From positions 30,001 to 94,000 of the forward strand of contig JACEEZ010001685.1 in assembly GCA_016584305.1 (NCBI GenBank): 64,000 nt of DNA, read 5' to 3'. The stretch comes from Chionoecetes opilio. Lineage: Eukaryota > Arthropoda > Malacostraca > Decapoda > Majidae. Made by a program: the position numbers and the translations under genes. Under the pieces are notes generated by a model, which was not told the origin of the DNA, searched no databases, and saw only the letters and a list, made by a program, of their open reading frames with translations. Shown here one piece after another: positions 10,797 to 21,442 of this stretch; the first letter of the stretch is position 1, and each line of letters starts with the position of its first letter.

Positions 10797-11067
10797 GCCT
10801 ATTAGCACTTCAGCTGCCATTATGGTTTTTTGCCTATAACGTTTTTAGGTCGATTTTAGGGTCATAGTTCTTTCGTAAATTTTGATCAGCATTAAATTTG
10901 GGCTCAAAATAGGTATAACTTGTCATGTTTTGAGAAACAACATTTTGACCAATGGCAGTGCACAACCGGCCGCCATTATGTGTTGATGCCCATAACTTCT
11001 TGTAGGTTGATTTTAGGACCATGGTTCTTTTGTAAAAAATAATCAGCATTAAATTTGCGTTCGAATA
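10797..11067. repeat. Inverted subterminal repeat, right partner of 2530-2830
   Basis: Two tandem units of about 160 bp, each with GCCATTATG, GCCTATAAC/GCCCATAAC, GTCGATTTTAGG/GTTGATTTTAGG and AATCAGCATTAAATTTG. Unit sequence is inverted relative to 2530-2830 (for example CTTGTCATGTTTTGAGAAAC here against GTTTCTCAAAACATGACAAG there). Confidence 0.75.
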
Positions 11068-11295
11068 AAAGAGAGCGAGCGTCGCCCGCTCACACGCAAG
11101 ACCACCAGACTTCTCCTTAAGTAGCGGCTCACACTGCACCCACATCATGCTCACCTTTACATCTGAGGAGAAAACATCTCTCCACGCTGCTGAAGAAGGG
11201 TCCATGACCCGAAATCGCGATACAGCAAAATGACCAGCTACGGCGAAGTCATAAACTTGATCACCAAAGAGAATAAGACACTCTTAAGACAAGAT

Positions 11296-11301
11296 AATAT
11301 A

Positions 11302-11359
<58 letters not shown>

Positions 11360-11446
11360 ATTATATATATATATATATATAATATATATATATAATATAT
11401 ATATATATATATTATAAAATATATATATTATATTTTATATATACAC
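11296..11446. repeat. (TA)n microsatellite
   Basis: Nearly uninterrupted TA dinucleotides with a few AATA/ATTA breaks. Bases 11068-11295 before it show nothing recognisable. Confidence 0.95.
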
Positions 11447-11504
11447 ATCCACTAGACCACTATGCGGTCTAGTAGGAACCTAGACCGATCGTAATGGATA
11501 TTTT

Positions 11505-11575
11505 CAGGTTTATGAGACAAGAAGTAGGGAATTGGCGAGTCCCTTAAAAATAGGTTAGGGGGAGATTGTACTTCC
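11505..11575 (+). mobile_element. Small CR1-like LINE fragment
   Basis: Resembles 29722-29800 (AGGGAATTGGTGGGTCAG and AAAATAGGTCAAGGGGAGAT there; AGGGAATTGGCGAGTCCC and AAAATAGGTTAGGGGGAGAT here). This is part of the linker before the RT domain. Too short to classify alone. Confidence 0.5.
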
Positions 11576-11777
11576 TTCCTTTCGGAGTTGATAAAGGGGT
11601 ACCTGGTGGATACCTGGGAAACCTGGGGATTGTAACTGTGGTAACCCAGATGTCACACTAGCCCTGTGTCTCGTGGTAGCGGGTTGTCACCCACCACAGA
11701 CTCAAAGGTTAATGCGACAGAGATGAGCACCGAGTCCACGCGCAGCATAGCGTATGCCTTTATCTTAAACTTTACCC

Positions 11778-12165
11778 TTACAGACCACACAAGCCACAGG
11801 GCAAAAATGTGCTGAAGGCAAATAATACAGTACCACAGACCACACAGTACAGGGCTGAAGTGTGCTGAAGGCAAATAATACAGTACCACAGACCACACAG
11901 TACAGGGCTTATGTGTGCTGAAGGCAAATAATACAGTACCACAGACCACACAGTACAGGGCTTATGTGTGCTGAAGGCAAATAATACAGTACCACAGACC
12001 ACACAGTACAGGGCTTATGTGTGCTGAAGGCAAATAATACAGTACCACAGACCACACAGTACAGGGCTGAAGTGTGCTGAAGGCAAATAATACAGTACGA
12101 TGGACCACACAAGCTGCAGGGCATAAATGTATTGGTAGGCAAATAGTACAGTATCAAAGAACACA
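11778..12165. repeat. 53-bp minisatellite, about 7 copies
   Basis: Unit TACCACAGACCACACAGTAC + AGGGCTTATGTGTGCTGAAG + GCAAATAATACAG repeats exactly every 53 bp (anchors at 11831, 11884, 11937, 11990, 12043), with degenerate outer units. Because 53 is not a multiple of 3, all the long minus-strand frames here are repetitive artefacts. The preceding 11576-11777 shows nothing. Confidence 0.95.
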
Positions 12166-12186
12166 CAACCATCATGGGCATAAGTG

Positions 12187-12800
12187 TGATCAATCTATCA
12201 ATCATTGGGGGCAGACGCAGGAGGGCGCGTCGCCTCGCGCACCCTACGACGCCACGAGCCTTGTGGGCGCCCCCTTGGCCTCCTCCACGCCGGATTGTCT
12301 CCTACAGATACACCCCGATGGGAAGGATCGGTTTCAGGGTAGCGTGCCACATTCCCATATAGCTGAGGTTGGCGCTGACGGACTATGCAGGTAATAGGCC
12401 TCGATTCAGTCTCACGGCGCAATCGCTGATTTGACACGTAATCATCCCAGCGATACCTCATGATTCTGCGAAGACACCTATTTCCAAAGGCATCGATACA
12501 CCTCTTCAAGTCGCTGTTTAGTGTCCATGTCTCACAACTATAGAGTAAGACAGGGATCACAAGCGACTTGAAGATCCGGATATTTGTCCTCCTGCACAGG
12601 TACCGACAACGCCAAATACTCGTGCTGAGCGAGTCCATAACACCGTAGGCTATGCCAATCCGCCGTAAGACTTCTTGACGTGACCCACAATCATTATGGA
12701 CTGCGCTAACAAGGTATGTAAAACTTTCCAAGATCTCAATGTCCTCGCCTCACGTTGAACAGACTGTACTGTTTCATCTAGTAAGCCTCTAAACACCTGG
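12187..12800 (-). mobile_element. RTE-like LINE fragment, copy D (3' end with internal deletion)
   Basis: Minus-strand C-terminal part of the RTE ORF (WTLNSDLKRCIDAFGNRCLR, YRWDDYVSNQRLRRE, PAWRRPRGRPQGSW) ending in a short (TGAT)n-type tail at 12187-12200. Relative to copies B and C, about 100 bp are missing just before the stop; the deletion joins two GCCAC repeats. Divergence from B and C is higher, so this is an older insertion. Its 5' truncation is near 12800. Confidence 0.88.
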
Positions 12801-13094
12801 GCGTAGATGCTGGAATGAGTTAAGAGACCTTAAGTATTTATTACCCTAGACGGCTTAAACCTCGTAGCGCCTCTACGAGTTATGCTCACACCGTTTTGTC
12901 ACCGGCTACGAGACCGCGAGGCTAAGGGTGCTCGAGAGTGAGATTTAAAGCGTTAAGACACCAACAAACACCAAAACACCAGTTGTATCACCATATTATA
13001 TGTTGATTGTGTATCATAGAAAATAATAGCTTGTGAATTTTCTTGGGGGATGCTTTTGCTTTTCTTTATGTTTTCTAGATATGCACACTCCAGT
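12801..13094. other. No gene recognised
   Basis: Non-repetitive sequence without convincing coding potential. Confidence 0.5.
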
Positions 13095-13119
13095 TCTCTC
13101 TCTCTCTTTCTCTTTCTCT

Positions 13120-13216
<97 letters not shown>

Positions 13217-13262
13217 CTCTCTCTCCCTCTTTCTCTATCTCTCTCTTTTTCTCTTTCTTTCC
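13095..13262. repeat. (CT)n microsatellite
   Basis: Pure CT core with TTTC/CCCT interruptions at both ends. The Ser/Leu-only frames across it are artefacts. Confidence 0.98.
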
Positions 13263-13466
13263 ACTTTATTAGGGTCGTCCTCTCATAGTGCCAGTATCTT
13301 CTATTCTACTCGAATACGTTTTTTTTTGTCATTTCACTCTCATGTAATCAAACCATTTCCACCACTCTATCTATAACCATTCCACTCCCCTACGAACTAT
13401 GGCAACTCTTTTCAGTAATTAGTGAATAAAATTAAATATTTTCTTCATTAACAGCTTCTTAAATAA

Positions 13467-13744
13467 AGGCCGGTTCCCACTAGCCCGCTTCTACGGCCGC
13501 TGTTGCCGTACACCGCCCAACAATGACGTCACCATCATCACCGCTTGAGTGGTTGTAGTGGTAACTGGGCACAGTTTGCACCTCCGCTCGAGCGGACACC
13601 GCCGAGCGAGAGAGATGACTTGATTTTAACTTTGTGCGGCAGCCGTACAGCGGTACGGCGGTGCAGTCGACTTTTTTTGCGACGTCATTGTTGGGTGGTG
13701 AACGGCAACGGCGGCCGTACAAGCGGGCTAGTGGGAACCGGCCT
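13467..13744. mobile_element. Harbinger-like MITE (278 bp)
   Basis: Long terminal inverted repeats of about 60 bp beginning AGGCCGGTTCCCACTAGC, flanked on both sides by TAA (13464-13466 and 13745-13747). TAA target duplications are characteristic of PIF/Harbinger. There is no transposase. Interior overlapping frames are meaningless. Confidence 0.82.
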
Positions 13745-13747
13745 TAA

Positions 13748-14387
13748 CAATGACAAGCATGATTGTGTAACATAGATGTTGCAGTTAAGTAAAATATTGA
13801 CTTGTAAGTTGCCTATGGGTAAGTAATTTTCCTTCCTGCCCTTAACTACTTTCTTTTTTCATAGTAATCACCAGGAGAAATCTCAGACGAAATACTGTAT
13901 AATGTTTCTGCGTTGTAAAAATAAATCCGTGTTCAATGTTTTCAAATATTGATAGAGGAAGTATGCGGTAAGGAGGCGAGGGGAAAATATTTTTTGGGAA
14001 ACATTTCTTCTGTGCCTGAACAGAATGAAGAAAGGGAAATCCTGTTTTTTTCTGTAAAAAACTATAAAGACAACTCATATTCCATGTATGGCAGCTATTA
14101 CACAACTAAACATCATATAAATGGAAGACAAAAGGCAGTAAAGCAATTAAGCAAGTTTTGCTGACAATTTTCACGCGAGAAAACCAATGTTTTGAGTCAA
14201 CTTGGCTGGCTCCGCCCACCTGCTAGGTTTCTACCCCATTCTTCTCCGAGAAGTAAAGAGAATCAGTCTGAGCGCCTATTCGTAAATTATACCTCCATGC
14301 TCCCAATAACCCACACCAATGGACCACAGTGTCCGCCAAAGGGAGCTACACCCCGCCACTCGGTGAACTCAGCCCTTATATAAGAGG
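13748..14387. other. No gene recognised
   Basis: Mixed-composition sequence. Short overlapping frames on both strands show no recognised motif. It ends at the 8-bp target duplication of the next element. Confidence 0.5.
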
Positions 14388-15582
14388 CAGTGCTGCCAGA
14401 TCGAGCTGCCAAAATTTCCCTATATTCACCGCAAACATCTCCCTGTTTAGCCCTGTATTTCCCTGTCGCCTTTATATCAGTTTTTCCGTCACAATTGCAC
14501 AATTTGCAATGGATATACAGAGGGCCTTTACCCCTTCATATCAACCAACTTAAAAATTTGGGTCACTTTCCCATTTATCAGTGTATCTTTGAGTGTACGT
14601 CTGGCGTTTGCGCTTGTATGGAGGCAGTGGCACAACCAGGGGGCTCTCCGAAATTTCCTTCCTTGTAAGAAATCAGAATACACTAAGTCAGTTAAAAAAA
14701 AAGTTATTACAGGTTCTACCTAGCGATGTGACCGCGTCACCTGACCGTGTACACCTATACCTTGATTTGGTCGCGCATATGCTTCACGAAATGTCTTGAA
14801 CAAGCATCTAACTCTAACAGCACCAAAACTATTGTTTCAGCAGCAGAAATATGAAATCAGGCCTGAAAAGGCCATCAGCCGATGGCGGAAAAATTTACCA
14901 TCCAGCGACTAGCGATAAATCTGGTGGATTTACTGTGTACGGGGTGGCGAATACAAATTTCTGCCCCCCCTCACCGAAAAATATTCCTAGGTGCACCTCT
15001 GGCTGGAGGAGTAGACATGATTACAGGTCACATCAATAACACAGTAACAGAAATCCTTCAGAGACTTCCAAACGTCAATCAGTACGGCAGCTTTACCGGG
15101 AACTGAGAATGAACTTACGGGTGTCTGAGATAGGACCTCAGGGCAGACATTCAGAGAGAGTTAAGGGCCACGGTGGTTAGCTTAACTAACTCCCTCTATT
15201 TCTACACCCCGGAGCTAGTGGGTATTCCAGTACGAGATATGGCAGTGGCGGCACATGGTCGCTATGGGCATCGATAGCTGATTGACTGAGCGACTACAAC
15301 GACGTCACAGCCTCGCCAGCGAATCACAATTGTGTAAAAACAAACGTGCCAGCCAATCAGATTGTGTCTCAAACGTGTCAGCCAATCACAAGGCAGCAGC
15401 CGCGGCTTGCATTTTCAAGGTCGTTGTACATATTTCTAATTTCTAGCTTATTCCATCATTCTTTCATCCCCTGTGTCACCTCCGTCGCTTCAACACTTGT
15501 TTCTACCTCCACATACACGCGGGTAACACGCCGGTGGCTGTACTTCATTGTATTCTAGCTATTAATTATTCGAGTAATAGGG

Positions 15583-15845
15583 CGCTCTTCTTCTTCTTCT
15601 TGTGATCTTTTTCGCTTGATAATTAATCTATTCGTAAGCTCGTCTTCCTGCCAGCTGGGGGAAGCCACCACGCCGGGAGGCGGGTCACAAACCCCCGGCT
15701 AACACCCGGTACCCATCACTGCTGGATGGACAAGGGCTTGGGTTTTAATTAAGGAAAAGGATATACCTTCAGTCTGATGCCGAGCCGTGAGCGTGGTGGT
15801 GTCTGGCATCGCTAGTCGCTACCCGAGCGAGTGAGATGCCGCAGC
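15583..15845 (-). mobile_element. SINE family 2 copy
   Basis: Minus strand. The body has GGGTACCGGGTGTTAGCC and GCCTCCCGGCGTGGTGGC segments matching 35465-35655 and ends in AAAGATCACAAGAAGAAGAAG (complement at 15586-15610). The head end has CACTCGCTCGGGTAGCG, a poorly preserved tRNA-like region. Boundaries are approximate. Confidence 0.55.
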
Positions 15846-16218
15846 TCACCATTCTTGGCTCTTCACCACAAAACAATATCATCACAAGCGGCTGGGTTTG
15901 TTATATGGCCAAATTTCGTTTGTATACTTGCCCTGTTCAATTCTTGAGTCAGCAAACATCATATATACTCAATTTATGAGTATTTTTATGTATGTTGCGT
16001 CCTCAACAACACCCTATAGCCAGTCGCCTTGTTATGACAGCTTGACGTCTTTAAGTACGTCATCAATCTCCACGCAGAATACCAAAACAGCTGATGGCAG
16101 TCGCTAGGTTGTTTAGTATGGACGTTAGCGTCTCTGAATGTGGCCCCAGAACACGTACTGTACCGACACTGTGCGAAAACCGGACGAGAACGATACGGCT
16201 ATTTCGAGACTTACAGCG

Positions 16219-16220
<2 letters not shown>

Positions 16221-16306
<86 letters not shown>
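16221..16306. repeat. (CT)n microsatellite
   Basis: Uninterrupted CT repeats, 43 units. The coding frames across it on either strand are artefacts. Confidence 0.98.
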
Positions 16307-16311
<5 letters not shown>

Positions 16312-16763
16312 AGATATATACACACACAAAAATTATATATTCTCCATATCTTTCGAATTTCCCTATATTGTGGTACATTTTCAATTTTCTTCCCTGTTTC
16401 CCTGTAGTGACCTGAATTTCCCTTAAACAGGGAAATTTCCCTGCATCTGGCAGCACTGACAAGAGGGCGTGGGGAAATATACTAGATGCTTAGCATCTAT
16501 GCTAGTGCTTAATGCTAGAAAACTTTGGCCTGGGTGACAGGCCAGAGTGGATCGAGAGGACGAGTAGGCCTGTTAGATACAGTATACTGTACGGTGGAAG
16601 ACAAAGAAGTTGGCAGTGTCTTGCATCCGTCACGCTCCTTGACAAATTTCGTTAAATTCCCTCCCGGCGCTTCCTATGGGGAATGATTGAAAAAAAAAGT
16701 TGTCTGGCAACTCATTCACGGCCTTGACTTACTGCTTGCAGTTTTTCAAATCATTAGTCATTA

Positions 16764-17170
16764 ATGGGCAGTGACCAGGACATATTGCATCTTATCGTCA
16801 CTCCCGGCTTGATTTCCCAAAACGTCACCAAAACATTTTGGGAAAGTGTTTTCGCTCAGTTGGATATGGGGCCTGAGCCACAGTTGACTGCAGACCAGAT
16901 CACTCGTATTCACAGCTTATATAAGATCGGTTTTAGTTCAAAAAAAATTGTGAGGGAGACTGTTAACTCAACGAAAGGTTGAGCGGTGGGTTAAAAAATC
17001 ACGAGACTCGCCAACGGTTGAAAGTCTAACGCACTTTTCTCGTCCTGGACGCAAGAATAAAGTTTCAAAGAAAACTTTGAATATTATCAAAAGACAGCTA
17101 ATGAAATTTCCTACCAAAACAGCAAGATAATTAAAGTCAATAAACCCACAGTTACTGGGTACAGTGTGTG
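16764..17170 (+). pseudogene. Tc1-like transposase N-terminal region (left arm)
   Basis: The open frame 16764-16982 contains QITRIHSLYKIGFSSKKIV, a typical helix-turn-helix opening of a Tc1-type transposase. After a stop and a small frameshift the coding signal continues as RWVKKSRDSPTV, then SRPGRKNKVSKKTL and FPTKTAR, equivalent to the second HTH and GRP hook-like linker. No DDE catalytic region is present. Unusually, the frame begins about 90 bp before the usual HTH with MGSDQDILHLIVTPG. Confidence 0.7.
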
Positions 17171-17173
17171 TAA

Positions 17174-18019
17174 AGGCAGCGTCACACTAGCACTTTTTCC
17201 GTCTAGTTAGACGATCTCCGTTGGTTTTTTCTCGCTCTGACTAGTTTTTTCTCGCTCTGACTAGTTAGTCCGTCTGAATCAGTCAGTCTGAGGCAGTCGA
17301 TCGTGATCGTCTTTGTATGGAAAGTTGAAGTCAACTTTCATAGTCAAATCAAAATCCTTAGTGATTACTTTAAAGATATTCGATATAAATCAGTAATTTT
17401 TTGCAAATAATAATTCAATACATTTGAAAGTATTAAAAATATTCACGTGACTATTGTACATGTAGATACATTTAAAAGCCGGTTCTATATAACAGCCAAC
17501 AGTCTCTCGCATGACTCGATTGTTCTTCTTCTTCTTCTTCTTGTGACCTTTTCTGCTTATTATCGCTTTGTAGGTCGTCTGTCAAGCTCGTTGTGTTTCT
17601 TTTTCAAGACACACTCAAAATTTGTTTCTCACTCTTCAAGACTTCAACTTAAGATTATAGACGAAATGCTGTGGACACGTAGGTAGCTCAGAAGAATTTC
17701 TCGTTGAATGCATACGCGTGGCCACCCTCTAGCTTGTCTCTGGGACCACAGCTCAGACTTGTACACCAAGAAGGCCTTGATATTCTAGGTCTTATCTAGG
17801 TCGATATTAGGTCTACTACTGATAAATAATACACATAATTAAGTGTATACCAGCAATAGCTTGCCCTGGCGTCGGAGCCTTGTTTGTTTACATGCAACAG
17901 CTGACTGGTAGTGCAGGCGAACGATTGTGTGTGTGTGACGGCTTGCAGTCAGAAAATTGTTAGTTATGAGAAAGTTGCAGAAAAAACTAGACGGAAAAAG
18001 TGCTAGTGTGATGCCGCCC
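17174..18019. mobile_element. Harbinger-like MITE nested in the Tc1-like element
   Basis: Inverted termini AGGCAGCGTCACACTAGC and GCTAGTGTGATGCCGCCC, extended by CACTTTTTCCGTCTAGTT at both ends. TAA lies at 17171-17173 and 18020-18022. The element is 846 bp with no transposase. It contains a (TTC)n-TTGTGACC segment at 17523-17556 that matches the SINE family 2 tail. Confidence 0.82.
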
Positions 18020-18052
18020 TAAGGAACGTGTCTCGTTACATCCGTAAAGTCT

Positions 18053-18292
18053 CGCGATTTTTTAACACACCACCCAATCTTTCGTTGAGCTAACAGTCTC
18101 CCTCACAATTTCTTTTGAACTAAAACCGATCTTATATAAGCTGTGAATACGGGTGATCTGGTCTGCAGTCAACTGTGGCTTAGGCCCCATACCCAACTGA
18201 GCGAAAACACTTTCCCGAAATGTTTTGGTGACGTTTTGGGGAATCAAGCCGGGAGTGTCGATAAGATGCAATATGTCCTGGTCACTGACCAT
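18053..18292 (-). pseudogene. Tc1-like transposase N-terminal region (right arm)
   Basis: Minus-strand frame nearly identical to the left-arm frame (QITRIHSLYKIGFSSKEIV; ends in TKDWVVC at a frameshift). It confirms the arms are inverted copies. Differences of a few percent show that they have diverged since formation. Confidence 0.75.
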
Positions 18293-18666
18293 TAATGACT
18301 ACTGATTTGAAAAAACTGCAAGCAGGGAGTCAAGGCCGCGAGTGAGTTCCCAGACATCTTTTTTTTTCAATCATTCCCCATAGGAAGCGCCGGGAGAGAA
18401 TTAAACGAAATTTGTCAAGGGGCGTGACGGATGCAAGACACCGCCAACTTCTTTGTCTTCCACTGTACACGTACTACGTATAGGTAGGTCAAATATTATT
18501 ATTATTATTATTATCGCATAATACCCAATAAATATTCATGTATGAATCTCGTCACTTATGTTAAAGACAGGAATGTTAGTTCTCATTTGTTTTGATTACT
18601 AACTTGCACATATATACATAACCAAATAAGTTTATGGCGGTTGGGGTAACTGGGTGAAGTTTGATT

Positions 18667-19125
18667 CATAAGAACATAAAATCATAAGAAAATAAGGACG
18701 CTACAAAAGGCCTACACGTGGTAGTTCCTGTTACATAATACTACCTACTTCCATCTTTTCCCCACCCATGAAATGATCTAGCCTCCTTTTAAAGTTCCCT
18801 ATTGACTCCGCACTATGTACCTGACGACTATTTCAATCATTTACCACCCGATTTGTAAACCAATTTTTCCCTGTTTTCTTTTTAAATCAACTCTTTTTCC
18901 AGTTTTAAACCGGTACTTCTTGTTCTACCCTGCAAACTAACCGTAAGAACTTTTCCTACATCTCCTTTACTGTTTCCCTTTAACCACTTAAAAACTTCTA
19001 TCAAATTTCCTCTTACTCTACGCCTCTCGAGTTAGTGTAAATTGATAGCTTCAATCTCCTCTCATAACTAAAGTTACGCATCCCCTGTATCGTTTAGGTC
19101 ATCCTTCTCTGTATACTGATTCTGA
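18667..19125 (-). mobile_element. CR1-like LINE 3' fragment
   Basis: Minus-strand match to the 3' end of the CR1-like element at 48348-49975: terminal (AACATAAG)n-like tail, then CCTACACGTGGTAGTTCCTG and the C-terminal coding stretch. No open frame survives. A further 75-bp tail copy lies at 19146-19220. Confidence 0.75.
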
Positions 19126-19231
19126 CAAGGCAATGCAAGGCAAATAAGAACATACGACCATAAAAAAATAAGGAAGCTACAAGAGGCCGCGAGACTTACA
19201 CGAGGTATTTCCTGTGATAGCTATAGCCTTT

Positions 19232-19690
19232 TTAGAATAAGTACAGAAGCCACGCCCCCTACCTCCTCCCTCCCTTGTCTACGTGGCAGCTGATTGGTGC
19301 ACTCCTCGTATCATCACTACCACTCACAATATCCTCACTACAAAACAGCGCGTGACCACTGGGCAGAGCAATCTTCACTGCAAAGGGTTTAGTGTAAATA
19401 TAGGCCACCAGGAGTGTGTGTAGTGCACATTTTATCTTAACTGCAAAATATTTGTGCTGCTCTATGGCATTGTATATTGTGAAGATAACATGTGTACTAC
19501 ACACATTCCTGCTGGCCTATTTTTACATTACACCCTTTGTAATGAAGATTGCTCAGCCCAGTGGTCACGCGCTGTTTTGTAGTGAGGATATTGTGAGTGG
19601 TAGTGATGATACGAGGAGTGCACCAATCAGCTGCCACGTAGTTACGGGGGGGGAGGTAGGGTGTGTGGCTTCTGTACTTCTGTAGCCAGT
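19232..19690. repeat. Large imperfect palindrome
   Basis: Arms starting GTACAGAAGCCAC and ending GTGGCTTCTGTAC pair along about 220 bp, centred near 19459. Shared blocks include CAGCTGATTGGTGCACTCCT, CGTGACCACTGGGC and CATCACTACCACTCACAAT. It behaves like a fold-back MITE. A partial terminal copy recurs at 20001-20035. Confidence 0.8.
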
Positions 19691-19844
19691 GGTCGATATG
19701 AACAACAAATTAAACGGCAAGCTGAGTTTGAGCGATATCTCTTGTTATGTTCTGATGTTGATGCTGATGTTATTGTTCATTAATAAATTGATTAATAAAT
19801 GAATAAATTGTTATGCTCCATTAAACCCATAGTATAGCGTAGTA

Positions 19845-19939
19845 GCGCGGTAGACCTCATACTAAAGTATAAGCAGCCGGTAGACCGCATACTAAAGTAG
19901 AAACAGGACGGTAGACCGCATACTAAAGTAGCACCGATG

Positions 19940-20000
<61 letters not shown>
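19845..20000. repeat. 37-bp tandem repeat and (CT)n
   Basis: Three units of GGTAGACCGCATACTAAAGT (19845-19932), then pure CT at 19943-20000. The preceding 19691-19844 and following 20036-20182 hold nothing recognised. Confidence 0.85.
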
Positions 20001-20005
<5 letters not shown>

Positions 20006-20319
20006 ATCAGCTGCAGGGGGCGTGGCTTCTAGGCAAGATTAAGGTTACTATAGTTTGAGTTAAGGATATTATATTATATTATAATTCTTCATAATTATAT
20101 GATGTATCAAAGTAACCATTGCTTACATATTGAGCCAACGCCCTATTCTATAAGCAATGCCTTATGATTCATGTAGCCTGACCAGGGGCGGATTGGCCAT
20201 AGGGCAAACAGGGCTGTGTCAAAGCCGTCTGTATGTAAAAGCCTGCGCCTGAGATTGATGACGTTACGGACGGAGTCTGTACGAGGCCACCGAGATGACA
20301 AGTTTACCTACCTAATTAT

Positions 20320-21442
20320 ATGTTTATCAGTATAAAAGATATACTGTTATCTTTGGAAGTGTTTGTTCTATAATATTATCAAATAAAAACCCGTAAAACA
20401 CACTAAAGAAATGCCATTATGAGACTCACAAGAAATAAACTTTAAAAATAAAAAATAATAAGAAACAAAATAAGAAATAAGAAACTTTTCGCCATTTAAT
20501 ATTTTTCTCAAAAATATTTTACATGGAGGATATCAATAGAAGCGGAATTTAGTTAGCTTTCCATTGCTATATTTTGTTTTCTGATAAATGAATTAGCAGC
20601 ATGCATAAATTAGCGTTAACTAAATACATAACATCATGAAATCGGGTAATTTCGTACCTGATATATGTTTATCAGTATAAAAGATATATTGTTATCTTCG
20701 GAAATGTTTTTTCTATAATATTATCAAATAAAAAACCGTAAAACAGACTAAAGAAATGCCATTATGAGACTCTCAAGAAATATGCATGAACTTTAACTCT
20801 TCGCCATTTAATATTTTGCTCAAAAACATTTTACATGGAGAATATCAATAGAAGCGGAATTTAATTAGCTTTCCATTGCTATATTTCGTTTTCTGATAAA
20901 TTAATTAGAACCATACATAAATTAGCTTTAACTAACTAAAAAGCTCATGAAATCGGGTAATTTTTCCCGATTGATGATCTTATTTATTTAGTTAACGGTA
21001 ATGTATGTATGGTTCTAATTAATTTATCAGAAAACAAAATAAAGCAATGGAAAGCTACTTTAACTCCGCTTCTATTGATATTCTCCATGTAAAATGTTTT
21101 CGAGCAAAATATTAAATGGCGAAGAGTTCAAGTTCATGCATATTTCTTGAGAGTCTCATAATGGCATTTCTTTAGTGTGTTTTACGGTTTTTTATTTGAT
21201 AATATTATAGAACAAACATTTCCAAAGATAACAGTATATCTTTTATACTGATAAACATATATTAGATAGGAAATTACCCGATTTCATGATGTTATGTATT
21301 TAGTTAACGCTAATTTATGCATGCTGCCAATTCATTTATCAGTAAACGAAATATATCAATGGAAAGCGAATTAAATTCCGCTTCTATTGATATTCTCCAT
21401 GTAAAATGTTTTTCAGCAAAATATTAAATGACGAAGAGTTAA
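20320..21442. repeat. X fold-back array with ~950-bp palindrome
   Basis: Two head-to-tail X units on the left (20320-20650, 20651-20965) face inverted units on the right (20966-21290, 21291-21442). Bases 20488-21442 pair around a centre near 20966, where CGGGTAATTTTTCCCG sits. Marker blocks are ATGTTTATCAGTATAAAAGA, AAAGAAATGCCATTATGAG, ATATCAATAGAAGCGGAATT and AAATTAGCGTTAACTAA. Confidence 0.9.

Larger units (their letters stand above)
14388..16458. mobile_element. hAT-like non-autonomous element (2.07 kb)
   Basis: Inverted termini CAGTGCTGCCAGAT (14388) and ATCTGGCAGCACTG (ending 16458). They are flanked by 8-bp near-identical duplications, ATAAGAGG (14380-14387) and ACAAGAGG (16459-16466). 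CAGTG-type ends with 8-bp duplications are the hAT signature. Both ends also carry repeated TTTCCCT motifs (14415-14475 and 16357-16441), possibly subterminal repeats. No transposase frame is seen. The interior contains a SINE family 2 copy, a CT array and otherwise unrecognised sequence. Confidence 0.75.
16592..18465. mobile_element. Tc1/mariner-like fold-back element
   Basis: Inverted ends C(A/G)GTGGAAGACAAAGAAG, with TA on each side (16590-16591, 18466-18467). Each arm of about 400-550 bp carries the same 5' transposase region in opposite orientation, so the element is a fold-back deletion derivative rather than a functional transposon. A Harbinger-like MITE (17174-18019) splits it. Joining its flanks across one TAA continues the left-arm reading frame for about 10 codons before the inverted arm starts near 18053. 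Confidence 0.8.

Noticed and set aside
11653..12205. Minus-strand frames repeating VWSVVLYYLPSAH
   Set aside because: Product of the 53-bp minisatellite read in shifting frames.
13033..13376. Open frames of almost pure Ser/Leu (also 16094-16426, 40983-41371 and 41804-42121, with Tyr/Ile repeats)
   Set aside because: Translations of CT, GA or TA microsatellites; no other coding evidence.
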